Origin: Lachnospiraceae bacterium
Lineage (GTDB): Bacteria > Bacillota_A > Clostridia > Lachnospirales > Lachnospiraceae
Length of the DNA: 5,447 nt
Direction of reading: 5' to 3'
Assembly: GCA_017613595.1 (NCBI GenBank)
Contig: JAGADM010000150.1
Span: 1 to 5,447 of the forward strand
The translations under genes were made by a program, and so were the position numbers. Under the pieces are notes generated by a model. It was not told the DNA's origin. It saw nothing but the letters and a program-made list of their open reading frames with translations, and ran no database searches. Shown one piece after another: positions 1 to 5,447 of the stretch. The first letter of the stretch is position 1; each line of letters begins with the position of its first letter.

Positions 1-72
1 ATAAATCGATTCAGTAGCGAAAGCGGCCGCACATCCTGTACCGTTTGTCAACAGCTTTAAGCAAAAAAACCG

Positions 73-110
73 AAAAAAAGAGTTCCGTACCATCTCTGAT
101 ACAGAACTCT
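73..110 (-). terminator. Rho-independent terminator of rpsT
   Basis: Read on the minus strand, an 11-bp stem (AGAGTTCTGTA pairing with TACGGAACTCT, one G-U pair) closes a 10-base loop. It is followed at once by a run of T (complement of 73-78) and, after CGG, a second run of seven T (complement of 63-69). The plus strand has no T run after the hairpin, so the terminator works only for leftward transcription. It lies 73 bases past the rpsT stop codon and is the natural end of that transcript. Confidence 0.9.
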
Positions 111-183
111 AGATGCTGTCATCTTAACTTAATGACATTGTGGGTTAGCCGTTCCTTTTGCTTCATTCTTAAGTTGTTTCAGA

Positions 184-447
184 TTAAGCGATTCCGTTAA
201 CCGCAATCTGAAGTCTGGAGATCTTTCTCGCAGCGGTATTCTTATGATATACGCCCTTAGCAGCTGCCTTATCGATTGCAGCAGTAGCGTCCTTCAGACA
301 TTTAGCAGCAAGGTCCTTGTCACCGGCAGCCACGGCAGCGTCAACCTTCTTAACCAACGTCTTAACTTTAGATCTGATAATCTTGTTCTTAAGAGTCTTA
401 GTCTCGATAACAAGAATACGTTTCTTTGCAGACTTAATATTTGCCAT
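184..447 (-). CDS. rpsT: 30S ribosomal protein S20
   Basis: The gene encodes S20, a small basic primary-binding protein of the 30S subunit that contacts 16S rRNA in the body of the subunit. The product is 87 residues, the usual S20 length. It shows the family pattern: a start MANIKSAKKR, a Lys-rich first helix, an Ala-rich middle (DAAVAAGDKDLAAKCLKDA), and a C-terminal segment GVYHKNTAARKISRL followed by a short tail. The whole protein reads as three long helices without a signal peptide or membrane segment. The ATG at 447-445 is fixed by a perfect Shine-Dalgarno site six bases upstream. The gene is transcribed alone, divergently from lepA, with its own promoter and terminator. S20 genes next to lepA are common in Firmicutes. 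S20 is autoregulated in E. coli; whether that holds here is unknown, but the leader can form a hairpin. Identification is secure. Confidence 0.97.
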   Translation of the reverse strand: MANIKSAKKRILVIETKTLKNKIIRSKVKTLVKKVDAAVAAGDKDLAAKCLKDATAAIDKAAAKGVYHKNTAARKISRLQIAVNGIA

Positions 448-453
448 CCTTCA

Positions 454-461
454 CACCTCCT
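454..461 (-). promoter_or_regulatory. Strong ribosome binding site of rpsT
   Basis: The minus strand reads AGGAGGTG, an eight-base match to the anti-Shine-Dalgarno end of 16S rRNA, with six bases before the ATG. This fixes the rpsT start and suggests high translation, as expected for a ribosomal protein. Confidence 0.93.
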
Positions 462-487
462 GATCTTAATCTGGTTGTTTGCATGAA

Positions 488-525
488 GTGATGTACGAAT
501 CCGGACACGGACGTTTCGTACACAC
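488..525 (-). promoter_or_regulatory. Bulged hairpin in the rpsT mRNA leader
   Basis: From the predicted transcription start near 529, the rpsT leader is about 82 bases long. Starting about four bases in, it can fold into one helix: GTG pairs with CAC, then TGTACGAA pairs with TTCGTACA after a single bulged base. A three-base bulge (ACG, complement of 512-514) follows, then TCCG pairs with CGGA, closing a TGTC tetraloop. This gives 15 pairs in all. There is no T run after it, so it is not a terminator by itself. A structured leader before a ribosomal protein gene suggests autogenous control or mRNA stabilisation. I do not recognise it as a named leader family, and the function is inference. 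Confidence 0.55.
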
Positions 526-535
526 AGATGAAATT

Positions 536-564
536 ATCATAGTACACGCTTCGGTGTTTGTCAA
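536..564 (-). promoter_or_regulatory. Sigma-A promoter of rpsT
   Basis: On the minus strand a perfect -35 box TTGACA (564-559) is followed after exactly 17 bases by a -10 box TATGAT (541-536), a five-of-six match to TATAAT. The start of transcription would fall near 529. Near-consensus boxes with ideal spacing predict strong constitutive transcription, which fits a ribosomal protein gene. Confidence 0.9.
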
Positions 565-582
565 TCACTTTTTTCGGATTTT

Positions 583-619
583 CCTCACGAAAAGCAGGAT
601 TTTATTGTCTTTCGTGAGG
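583..619. repeat. Perfect 10-bp inverted repeat between divergent promoters, possible operator
   Basis: The arms CCTCACGAAA (583-592) and TTTCGTGAGG (610-619) are exact reverse complements separated by 17 bases. The right arm overlaps the end of the predicted lepA -35 box and fills much of the lepA spacer. The left arm lies about 18 bases upstream of the rpsT -35 box. Both predicted transcription starts (near 529 and 640) point away from it, so it would not be transcribed from either, and neither side has a T run as a terminator would. A DNA-level protein-binding site is the simplest reading. It does not match CIRCE or the CtsR operator. The arm centres are 27 bp apart, about two and a half helical turns, which is unusual for a single dimer site. 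Confidence 0.6.
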
Positions 620-633
620 GTTTATGATATAGT
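605..633 (+). promoter_or_regulatory. Probable extended -10 promoter of lepA-hemW
   Basis: A weak -35 box TTGTCT (605-610) is followed after 17 bases by TATAGT (628-633), which matches the consensus at five of six positions. A TG one base upstream (625-626) makes it an extended -10 promoter and can compensate for the poor -35. Transcription would start near 640, leaving a leader of about 34 bases. TATGAT at 623-628 is an alternative -10 but lacks a good -35 at proper distance. Confidence 0.65.
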
Positions 634-673
634 AAGTTTCGTATGAAAGTTTCAGAAAAGAGAGAACACTTGA

Positions 674-2488
674 ATGGCAGATATTGACCGCAGTAAAATA
701 CGAAATTTCTGTATCATTGCCCACATCGATCACGGCAAATCGACGCTCGCCGACCGTATTATCGAGAAGACGGGTCTGTTGACGTCCCGTGAGATGCAGG
801 AGCAGGTACTTGACAATATGGATCTTGAGCGGGAGCGCGGCATTACGATCAAGGCGCAGACCGTTCGTACGATTTACAAGGCAAAGGACGGGCAGGAGTA
901 TATCTTCAACCTGATCGATACTCCCGGCCATGTTGACTTTAACTATGAGGTTTCGAGAAGCCTTGCCGCGTGCGAAGGTGCAATTCTCGTTGTCGACGCC
1001 GCGCAGGGTATTGAGGCGCAGACGCTTGCCAACTGTTACCTCGCGATTGACCATGATCTTGAGATCATGCCGGTCATCAATAAGATCGACCTGCCGAGCG
1101 CGGAGCCGGAACGGGTAATCGCCGAGATTGAAGACGTAATCGGAATCGAAGCGCAGGACGCGCCGCGTATTTCCGCGAAGCTCGGCCTTAACATTGAGGA
1201 TGTGCTGGAAGGTATTGTAACGAAGATCCCGGCACCGAAGGGCGACCCGGAGAAGCCTTTACAGGCACTGATTTTCGACTCGGTTTATGACCCTTACAAG
1301 GGCGTAATCATATTTGTCCGCGTAAAGGAAGGCTGCATTACAAGAGATACTCGTATCCGCATGATGGCAACCGGCGCGGAAGAGGATATCGTTGAGATCG
1401 GTACGTTCGGCCCCGGCAAATTCATCCCTTGCGACGAACTGACCGCCGGAACCGTAGGCTATATTACGGCTTCTTTGAAAAATGTGAAGGAAACGCGTGT
1501 CGGCGATACGGTTACCGACGCGAACCGGCCGGCGGCCGAGCCGCTTCCCGGTTATAAGAAGGTCAATTCGATGGTGTACTGTGGCATGTATCCTGCAGAC
1601 GGTGCTAAATATCCGGACCTCCGTGACGCTCTCGAAAAGCTTCAGCTGAACGATGCTTCTCTGAACTATGAGCCGGAGACCTCGATCGCGCTCGGTTTCG
1701 GTTTCCGCTGCGGATTCCTCGGACTGCTGCATCTTGAGATCATTGAAGAGCGTCTTGAACGGGAATACAACCTCGACCTGGTTACGACCGCGCCGAGCGT
1801 TATCTATAAGATCTATAAGACCGACGGCACCTGCGTGGATATTTCCAACCCCGCGAACATGCCCGATCCGACCGAGATCGAGCATATGGAGGAGCCGTTC
1901 GTGAACGCGGAGATCATGGTGACGACCGAATTTGTCGGACCGATCATGAAACTCTGTCAGGAACGCCGCGGCGTGTACCTCGGCATGGAATATATGGAGC
2001 AGACGCGTGCGCTTTTAAAGTACGAGCTGCCGTTAAATGAGATCATCTATGATTTCTTCGACGCGCTGAAGTCCCGTTCGAAGGGATATGCGTCGTTCGA
2101 TTACGACTTAAAGGGCTACGTGCCGTCGAGACTCGTGAAACTGGATATTCTGATCAATCACGAAGAGGTTGACGCACTTTCGTTTATCGTTCACGAGGAC
2201 AGCGCCTACGAGCGCGGACGCCGTATCTGCGAGCGCATGAAGGACGAGATTCCGAGACATCTGTTCGAAATTCCGATCCAGGCCGCGATCGGCAACAAGA
2301 TCATTGCCCGTGAGACCGTCAAGGCCATGCGTAAGGACGTTTTGGCCAAATGCTACGGCGGTGATATCAGCCGTAAGAAGAAGCTTCTCGAAAAGCAAAA
2401 AGAAGGAAAGAAGAGGATGCGCCAGGTCGGCAATGTGGAAATTCCGCAGGCGGCCTTTATGAGCGTTTTGAAGCTGGATGAAGAGTAA
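674..2488 (+). CDS. lepA: Elongation factor 4 (LepA), ribosome-associated translational GTPase
   Basis: LepA/EF4 is a GTPase that binds the ribosome and has been linked to back-translocation and to 30S biogenesis. The 604-residue product is near the usual 600. GTPase motifs are complete: G1 AHIDHGKST (16-24), switch I with RGIT (55-58), DTPGH (82-86), NKID (136-139) and SAK (167-169). EF-G-like domains II, III and V follow ([14 protein letters not shown] is typical), then the LepA-specific C-terminal domain with [22 protein letters not shown], the segment that reaches toward the peptidyl-transferase centre. There is no EF-G domain IV, which separates it from EF-G. The start is firm: an in-frame TGA (671-673) touches the ATG. 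The Shine-Dalgarno site is weak (AGAGAG, 659-664, nine bases away). It is the first gene of a lepA-hemW unit; the stop codon overlaps the hemW start region. Confidence 0.98.
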   Translation: MADIDRSKIRNFCIIAHIDHGKSTLADRIIEKTGLLTSREMQEQVLDNMDLERERGITIKAQTVRTIYKAKDGQEYIFNLIDTPGHVDFNYEVSRSLAACEGAILVVDAAQGIEAQTLANCYLAIDHDLEIMPVINKIDLPSAEPERVIAEIEDVIGIEAQDAPRISAKLGLNIEDVLEGIVTKIPAPKGDPEKPLQALIFDSVYDPYKGVIIFVRVKEGCITRDTRIRMMATGAEEDIVEIGTFGPGKFIPCDELTAGTVGYITASLKNVKETRVGDTVTDANRPAAEPLPGYKKVNSMVYCGMYPADGAKYPDLRDALEKLQLNDASLNYEPETSIALGFGFRCGFLGLLHLEIIEERLEREYNLDLVTTAPSVIYKIYKTDGTCVDISNPANMPDPTEIEHMEEPFVNAEIMVTTEFVGPIMKLCQERRGVYLGMEYMEQTRALLKYELPLNEIIYDFFDALKSRSKGYASFDYDLKGYVPSRLVKLDILINHEEVDALSFIVHEDSAYERGRRICERMKDEIPRHLFEIPIQAAIGNKIIARETVKAMRKDVLAKCYGGDISRKKKLLEKQKEGKKRMRQVGNVEIPQAAFMSVLKLDEE

Positions 2489-3596
2489 TCAGCCATTGGA
2501 ACTTTATATTCATATCCCTTTCTGCAAACGCAAATGCGACTACTGTGACTTCCTTTCCTTCGGAGGCAGGGAATATTACTCGCAGAACTATTTAAACGCG
2601 TTGTGCAGGGATCTGAAGCGCTACGGCGAGCATACAATATCGACGATTTATATCGGCGGCGGTACGCCTTCCGTGATGCCGCTCGGATTTTACGATAAGC
2701 TTTTCGAATGCATCCGGGAGAATTACCTGATTCTGCCGGACGCCGAGATCTCGATTGAGGTCAATCCCGGCACGCTGACGCCGGCAAAGGCGGTTGAATA
2801 TAAGCGTGTCGGGATCAACCGTATCAGTTTCGGGCTTCAGTCCGCAATCGATGAGGAGCTGCAGGCTCTAGGGCGTATTCACAACTATACCGACTTCCTT
2901 AAGTCATACGAAAGCGCACGTAAGGCGGGTATCCAGAATATCAGCATCGATCTGATGGCAGGTATCCCCGGACAGACGGAGGAAAGTCTGAAATCATCTC
3001 TTTCGAAGGTCTGCATGCTGCATCCGGAGCATTTGTCCGTATATATGCTGATCATTGAAACCGGTACGCCGTTCAGCGACCTTTATAAAGAGCATCCGGA
3101 AGCGTTTCCCGACGAAGAAACGGTTTCGAAGATGTATGAGATGACAATTGAGTTTCTCGCGAAGAAGGGCTACGAACAGTATGAAATCTCCAATTTCGCA
3201 AGAAACGGCTATACCTGCCGCCATAATATCGGCTATTGGAAGCGCGTGCCGTACCTCGGCATCGGGCTCGGCGCTTCGTCGCTGATCGATGATACGAGAT
3301 ACCGCGTCACATCCGACTGGGACGATTATTTCAAGGAACTTTCCTACGAAAGCGAAGAGAAGCTTTCGATGAAGGATATCAAGAACGAAGCCATCATGCT
3401 CGGTCTCCGTATGAAAGACGGCATTTCGTACTCGGCGCTTGCGGAGGAGTTCGGCGAAGGCTTTGCCGGCTACACGATTGCTCGGCTCGGAAAATACGCC
3501 GAAGAGGGCTATATGGAGCATGATTACGACCGGTTCTACTTTACAACGAAGGGCTTTCTTGTCAGCAATACGATACTCGCGGAACTGATGGAGTAG
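2478..3596 (+). CDS. hemW: Radical-SAM haem chaperone HemW (formerly annotated as oxygen-independent coproporphyrinogen III oxidase-like)
   Basis: HemW binds haem and is thought to deliver it to target proteins in the cytoplasm; it is not a true coproporphyrinogen dehydrogenase. The 372-residue product has the radical-SAM cluster [10 protein letters not shown] (Cys16, Cys20, Cys23). The residue after the third Cys is Asp, then Phe, so the CxxxCxxCxC pattern of HemN is absent, which favours HemW. GGGTP (60-64) contacts S-adenosylmethionine; EVNPGTL (94-100) and RISFGLQS (115-122) are family blocks. HNIGYW (249-254) is the HNxxYW motif diagnostic of Hem[11 protein letters not shown] (308-317) opens the C-terminal winged-helix-like part. 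The start is nearly forced: the frame is closed by TGA at 2469-2471, two codons before this ATG. It overlaps lepA by 11 bases and lacks an evident Shine-Dalgarno site, so translation is probably coupled. A terminator follows. Confidence 0.95.
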   Translation: MKSNQPLELYIHIPFCKRKCDYCDFLSFGGREYYSQNYLNALCRDLKRYGEHTISTIYIGGGTPSVMPLGFYDKLFECIRENYLILPDAEISIEVNPGTLTPAKAVEYKRVGINRISFGLQSAIDEELQALGRIHNYTDFLKSYESARKAGIQNISIDLMAGIPGQTEESLKSSLSKVCMLHPEHLSVYMLIIETGTPFSDLYKEHPEAFPDEETVSKMYEMTIEFLAKKGYEQYEISNFARNGYTCRHNIGYWKRVPYLGIGLGASSLIDDTRYRVTSDWDDYFKELSYESEEKLSMKDIKNEAIMLGLRMKDGISYSALAEEFGEGFAGYTIARLGKYAEEGYMEHDYDRFYFTTKGFLVSNTILAELME

Positions 3597-3618
3597 CCGC
3601 ATTTTCCGGCATATTACG

Positions 3619-3659
3619 GAACGGTTTTCGGGCAAATCCGAAGGCCGTTCTTTTTCTTT
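3619..3659 (+). terminator. Rho-independent terminator after hemW
   Basis: A 13-bp stem (3619-3631 with 3638-3650, two G-U pairs in the middle) closes a six-base loop GCAAAT and is followed by TTTTTCTTT. It begins 22 bases after the hemW stop codon. It should end the lepA-hemW transcript and insulate it from the CIRCE-controlled operon downstream. Confidence 0.92.
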
Positions 3660-3670
3660 GCGGAAAAGCA

Positions 3671-3710
3671 TAAAAAAAGAACATTTTTTCGAAAAAGAGG
3701 CGTAAAAAGT
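3671..3710 (+). promoter_or_regulatory. A/T-tract region upstream of the hrcA promoter, possible UP element
   Basis: The 40 bases before the hrcA -35 box carry phased A and T runs, including a 12-base palindrome TTTTTCGAAAAA at 3685-3696. Such tracts at this distance often act as UP elements that contact the RNA polymerase alpha subunit or bend DNA. This is inference from composition and position only. Confidence 0.35.
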
Positions 3711-3711
3711 G

Positions 3712-3740
3712 TTGACAAAATTCTTCTACAGTGGTATCTT
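3712..3740 (+). promoter_or_regulatory. Sigma-A promoter of the hrcA-grpE operon
   Basis: A perfect -35 box TTGACA (3712-3717) and a -10 box TATCTT (3735-3740) are 17 bases apart. A TG at 3732-3733 adds an extended -10. The start of transcription would be near 3747, so the CIRCE operator begins about five bases downstream of it, the usual place for HrcA to block initiation or escape. Confidence 0.9.
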
Positions 3741-3751
3741 GTATGAGGATG

Positions 3752-3778
3752 TTAGCACTCGATTGTGCTGAGTGCTAA
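3752..3778 (+). promoter_or_regulatory. CIRCE operator, HrcA binding site
   Basis: TTAGCACTC (3752-3760), a nine-base spacer GATTGTGCT, and GAGTGCTAA (3770-3778) match the CIRCE consensus exactly in both arms and in spacer length. HrcA binds this site as a dimer, with activity maintained by GroEL in the well-studied Bacillus model. It lies between the promoter and the hrcA ribosome binding site, so hrcA-grpE is negatively autoregulated and heat-inducible. The same repeat can also fold in the mRNA leader. Confidence 0.98.
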
Positions 3779-3785
3779 TAAGAAC

Positions 3786-3792
3786 GGAGAGG
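3786..3792 (+). promoter_or_regulatory. Ribosome binding site that sets the hrcA start
   Basis: GGAGAGG lies just upstream of the ATG at 3796, with three bases between (six if GGAG is the core). It supports that ATG over an in-frame GTG at 3772, which lies inside the CIRCE right arm and has no Shine-Dalgarno site. Confidence 0.8.
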
Positions 3793-3795
3793 AAT

Positions 3796-4818
3796 ATGGA
3801 ATTAGATGACAGAAAACTGACGATTCTGAAAGCCATCATCCGGAATTATCTGGAAACAGGAGAGCCGGTAGGTTCCCGTACGATTTCCAAATATACGGAT
3901 CTGAATCTGAGTTCCGCTACGATTCGTAATGAGATGTCCGATCTGGAGGAACTGGGCTACATCATTCAGCCGCACACTTCGGCAGGCCGCATCCCTTCCG
4001 ACAAAGGCTATCGCCTTTACGTCGATCTGATGATGAAGGAGAAGGAAGACGAGCTTAACAACCTGAAGGTGGAGCTGAATGCCAAAGCGGACCGGCTGGA
4101 TAACATCCTGAAGGAAGCCGCCAAGGTTATTGCGGACAGCACCAATTACGCCTCCATGATTACGGTTCCGCGTTCCCGCGGAAAGAAAATCAAGTTCATC
4201 CAGCTGACGCAGGTTGATTTCAGCAATCTGCTCTGTGTCGTTGTACTGGACGGAAACATCATCAAGAATATGATGGTGCCGTGCGAGAGCGAGCTTCCGA
4301 AAGAGGACGTCTTAAAGCTGAATCTCATGATGAACACGTTCCTGCAGGGACTTGACATGCAGGAGATCAACGTGAGCGTCATGCAGAAGCTGCGGACCGA
4401 AGCATCCGAGTATTCCTCCCTTATTTCGGATATCCTCGACGCGATAGCGAAATGTCTTGAGGAACAGGGCGTGGAAGCTTACACAAGCGGTTCCACGAAC
4501 ATCTTCAAGTATCCGGAGCTGAATGAATCCGGACGGGCAAGCAACCTGCTTTACGCACTTGAGGAGAAGAAAGAGCTGACCGAGCTGATGTATAAGGAAG
4601 GCGATAACGACCGCGGCATTCAGGTCTACATCGGAGAAGAGAATCCGATTGAAGCCACGAAAGACTGCACGCTTGTTACCGCGACCTATCATCTGCAGGA
4701 CGGCGTATACGGAAAGATCGGAATCCTCGGGCCGAGACGTATGGATTATGACAAGGTTGTCGGAACCTTGCGGAATCTTATGACCGACCTGGACGGGATC
4801 TTTAAAAAGGAGCAGTGA
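3796..4818 (+). CDS. hrcA: Heat-inducible transcription repressor HrcA
   Basis: HrcA represses class I heat-shock operons by binding CIRCE. The product is 340 residues, a normal length. The N-terminal winged helix-turn-helix is typical: LKAIIRNYLETGEPVGSRTI (11-30), then a recognition helix around SSATIRNEMSDLEELG (39-54), and QPHTSAGRIPSDKGYRLYVD (58-77) as the wing and linker. A charged helical stretch (80-110) follows. The GAF-like dimerisation part contains GSTNIF (232-237), IGEEN (279-283) and the late block GPRRMDY (312-318), all usual in the family. I chose the ATG at 3796 rather than the GTG eight codons upstream because the latter is embedded in the operator. The gene has a perfect CIRCE in front and grpE five bases after its stop, so it is the first gene of an autoregulated hrcA-grpE(-dnaK-dnaJ) operon. 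No frameshift or missing motif is seen. Confidence 0.97.
   Translation: MELDDRKLTILKAIIRNYLETGEPVGSRTISKYTDLNLSSATIRNEMSDLEELGYIIQPHTSAGRIPSDKGYRLYVDLMMKEKEDELNNLKVELNAKADRLDNILKEAAKVIADSTNYASMITVPRSRGKKIKFIQLTQVDFSNLLCVVVLDGNIIKNMMVPCESELPKEDVLKLNLMMNTFLQGLDMQEINVSVMQKLRTEASEYSSLISDILDAIAKCLEEQGVEAYTSGSTNIFKYPELNESGRASNLLYALEEKKELTELMYKEGDNDRGIQVYIGEENPIEATKDCTLVTATYHLQDGVYGKIGILGPRRMDYDKVVGTLRNLMTDLDGIFKKEQ
4807..4812 (+). promoter_or_regulatory. Probable ribosome binding site of grpE inside the end of hrcA
   Basis: AAGGAG lies in the last codons of hrcA, 11 bases before the grpE ATG, a slightly long spacing. GAGG at 4817-4820 is closer but only three bases away. Either supports translation restarting right after the hrcA stop codon. 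Confidence 0.55.
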
Positions 4819-4823
4819 GGTAT

Positions 4824-5447
4824 ATGGCAGAGAATGAAAATCAGCCGATGACCGATGAAACGGAACAGACGGCCGCTTCCGGAAACGAAACTCCCGAGAG
4901 CGGAGCGAACGGAAACGATGATGTGATCGATCTGTTCAATGATTCGGAGAAACCAGCAGAGAACGACGGAAAGAAAGAGGAGCAATCCGCTGAAGCTTCC
5001 GCCGGAAAGAACGGTAAAGACAACGAACGGCGTAATAAGAAGAAGGATAAGCGCGATAAGAACCGGCCCGATCACCGCGATGAAGAGATCGCGGCGCTGA
5101 AGGATAAAGTCCTTCGCCAGCAGGCCGAGTTCGTGAACTTCCGCAACCGTACCGAGAAGGAGAAATCCCAGATGTTTGAAGTCGGTGCGAAGAGCATGCT
5201 TGAAAAGATGCTTCCGACGATCGACAATTTCGAACGCGGGCTTGCGATGCTTACGGACGAGCAGAAGGCGGAACCGTTCGCACAGGGGATGGAGAAGACT
5301 TACAGGCAGATGCTCGCGGCGCTTGAAAGTGCCGGAGTTAAGCAGATCGAAGCGGTCGGAAAGCCGTTTGATCCGAATCTGCATAACGCGGTCATGCACG
5401 TGGAGGATGATTCCGTCGGCGAGAACATCGTCGTGGAGGATTTCCAG
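4824..5447 (+). CDS. grpE: Nucleotide exchange factor GrpE, 3' end cut by the window
   Basis: GrpE is the cytoplasmic dimer that releases ADP from DnaK and so resets the DnaK-DnaJ chaperone cycle. The frame is open from the ATG at 4824 to the window edge (208 residues), with no stop codon. Residues 1-85 are a long, low-complexity, Glu/Asn/Gly-rich and then Lys/Arg-rich segment (RRNKKKDKRDKNR, 69-81), probably disordered. The conserved part starts near EEIAALKDKVLRQQAEFVNFRNRTEKE (about 87-113), the coiled-coil dimer helix. LPTIDNFERGL (130-140) leads into the helical bundle. PFDPNLHNAVMHVED (181-195) opens the C-terminal beta domain that contacts DnaK. The missing end should be only about 20 residues (the GY...LR..V block). 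A GTG three codons upstream (4815) is in frame but less likely. It follows hrcA by five bases and shares the CIRCE-controlled promoter. Confidence 0.95.
   Translation, partial: MAENENQPMTDETEQTAASGNETPESGANGNDDVIDLFNDSEKPAENDGKKEEQSAEASAGKNGKDNERRNKKKDKRDKNRPDHRDEEIAALKDKVLRQQAEFVNFRNRTEKEKSQMFEVGAKSMLEKMLPTIDNFERGLAMLTDEQKAEPFAQGMEKTYRQMLAALESAGVKQIEAVGKPFDPNLHNAVMHVEDDSVGENIVVEDFQ

Noticed and set aside
17..51. Minus-strand TTGACA (51-46) as a -35 box
   Set aside because: No acceptable -10 box lies 16-18 bases further on; the sequence there is GC-rich.
1..72. Possible tail of an upstream plus-strand gene (frames end at TAA 2-4 or TAA 58-60)
   Set aside because: The 19-codon tail ending at 58-60 resembles no family I recognise and the other would contribute a single base; nothing supports a gene call here. 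The 8-base palindrome GCGGCCGC at 23-30 is treated as chance.
117..137. Small hairpin TGTCAT / ATGACA in the rpsT 3' untranslated stretch
   Set aside because: Six pairs with a nine-base loop and no T run; such repeats occur by chance, and the real terminator is at 73-110.
124..171. 15-codon minus-strand reading frame between rpsT and its terminator
   Set aside because: No ribosome binding site and no recognisable product.
583..619. Inverted repeat upstream of lepA as a terminator
   Set aside because: Neither strand has a T run after it, the loop is 17 bases, and the predicted promoters on both sides transcribe away from it.
634..653. Direct repeat AAGTTTC (634-640, 647-653) at the lepA transcription start
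   Set aside because: Seven bases of low-complexity sequence in an AT-rich spacer; too short to support a regulatory site.
1259..1885. Long antisense open frame of 208 codons within lepA
   Set aside because: It is the mirror of a well-conserved lepA reading frame in codon-biased DNA, with no family resemblance. The same holds for other antisense frames over hemW (2994-3671), hrcA (4312-4692) and grpE (4746-5399).
3772..3795. Upstream in-frame GTG start for hrcA that would add eight residues
   Set aside because: The GTG lies inside the right arm of CIRCE, has no Shine-Dalgarno site, and the added residues are not part of the HrcA family start; the ATG at 3796 has a clear ribosome binding site.

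Overview
The window is a chromosomal housekeeping segment from a Gram-positive bacterium of the Firmicutes (Bacillota), most likely class Clostridia and plausibly Lachnospiraceae. Three things point there: the gene order rpsT / lepA-hemW / hrcA-grpE, a perfect CIRCE operator in front of hrcA, and consensus sigma-A promoters with near-perfect Shine-Dalgarno sites. Coding regions are moderately GC-rich and the spacers AT-rich. I see no mobile element, CRISPR array, tRNA or rRNA, and no sign of horizontal transfer.

Layout. Bases 1-72 hold no gene I can support. A terminator (about 73-110) and rpsT (184-447) lie on the minus strand; rpsT encodes ribosomal protein S20. The 226-base spacer 448-673 is a divergent control region. 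It contains the rpsT ribosome binding site, a bulged hairpin in the rpsT leader, the rpsT promoter, a perfect 10-bp inverted repeat, and a lepA promoter facing the other way. On the plus strand, lepA (674-2488, elongation factor 4) overlaps hemW (2478-3596, radical-SAM haem chaperone) by 11 bases. A strong intrinsic terminator (3619-3659) closes that unit. The 199-base spacer 3597-3795 also carries a new sigma-A promoter (3712-3740) and the CIRCE operator (3752-3778). These drive hrcA (3796-4818), the heat-shock repressor, and grpE (from 4824), the DnaK nucleotide exchange factor. grpE runs off the right edge, so dnaK and dnaJ probably follow outside the window.

How the parts work together. 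The hrcA-grpE unit is a classic autoregulated class I heat-shock operon: HrcA binds CIRCE just downstream of the transcription start and represses its own operon until chaperone capacity is titrated. lepA-hemW is a separate unit, shielded from CIRCE control by its own promoter and terminator. rpsT is a monocistron with its own promoter and terminator.

No new biological system is evident. The less explained signals are the inverted repeat between the divergent rpsT and lepA promoters and the structured rpsT leader.
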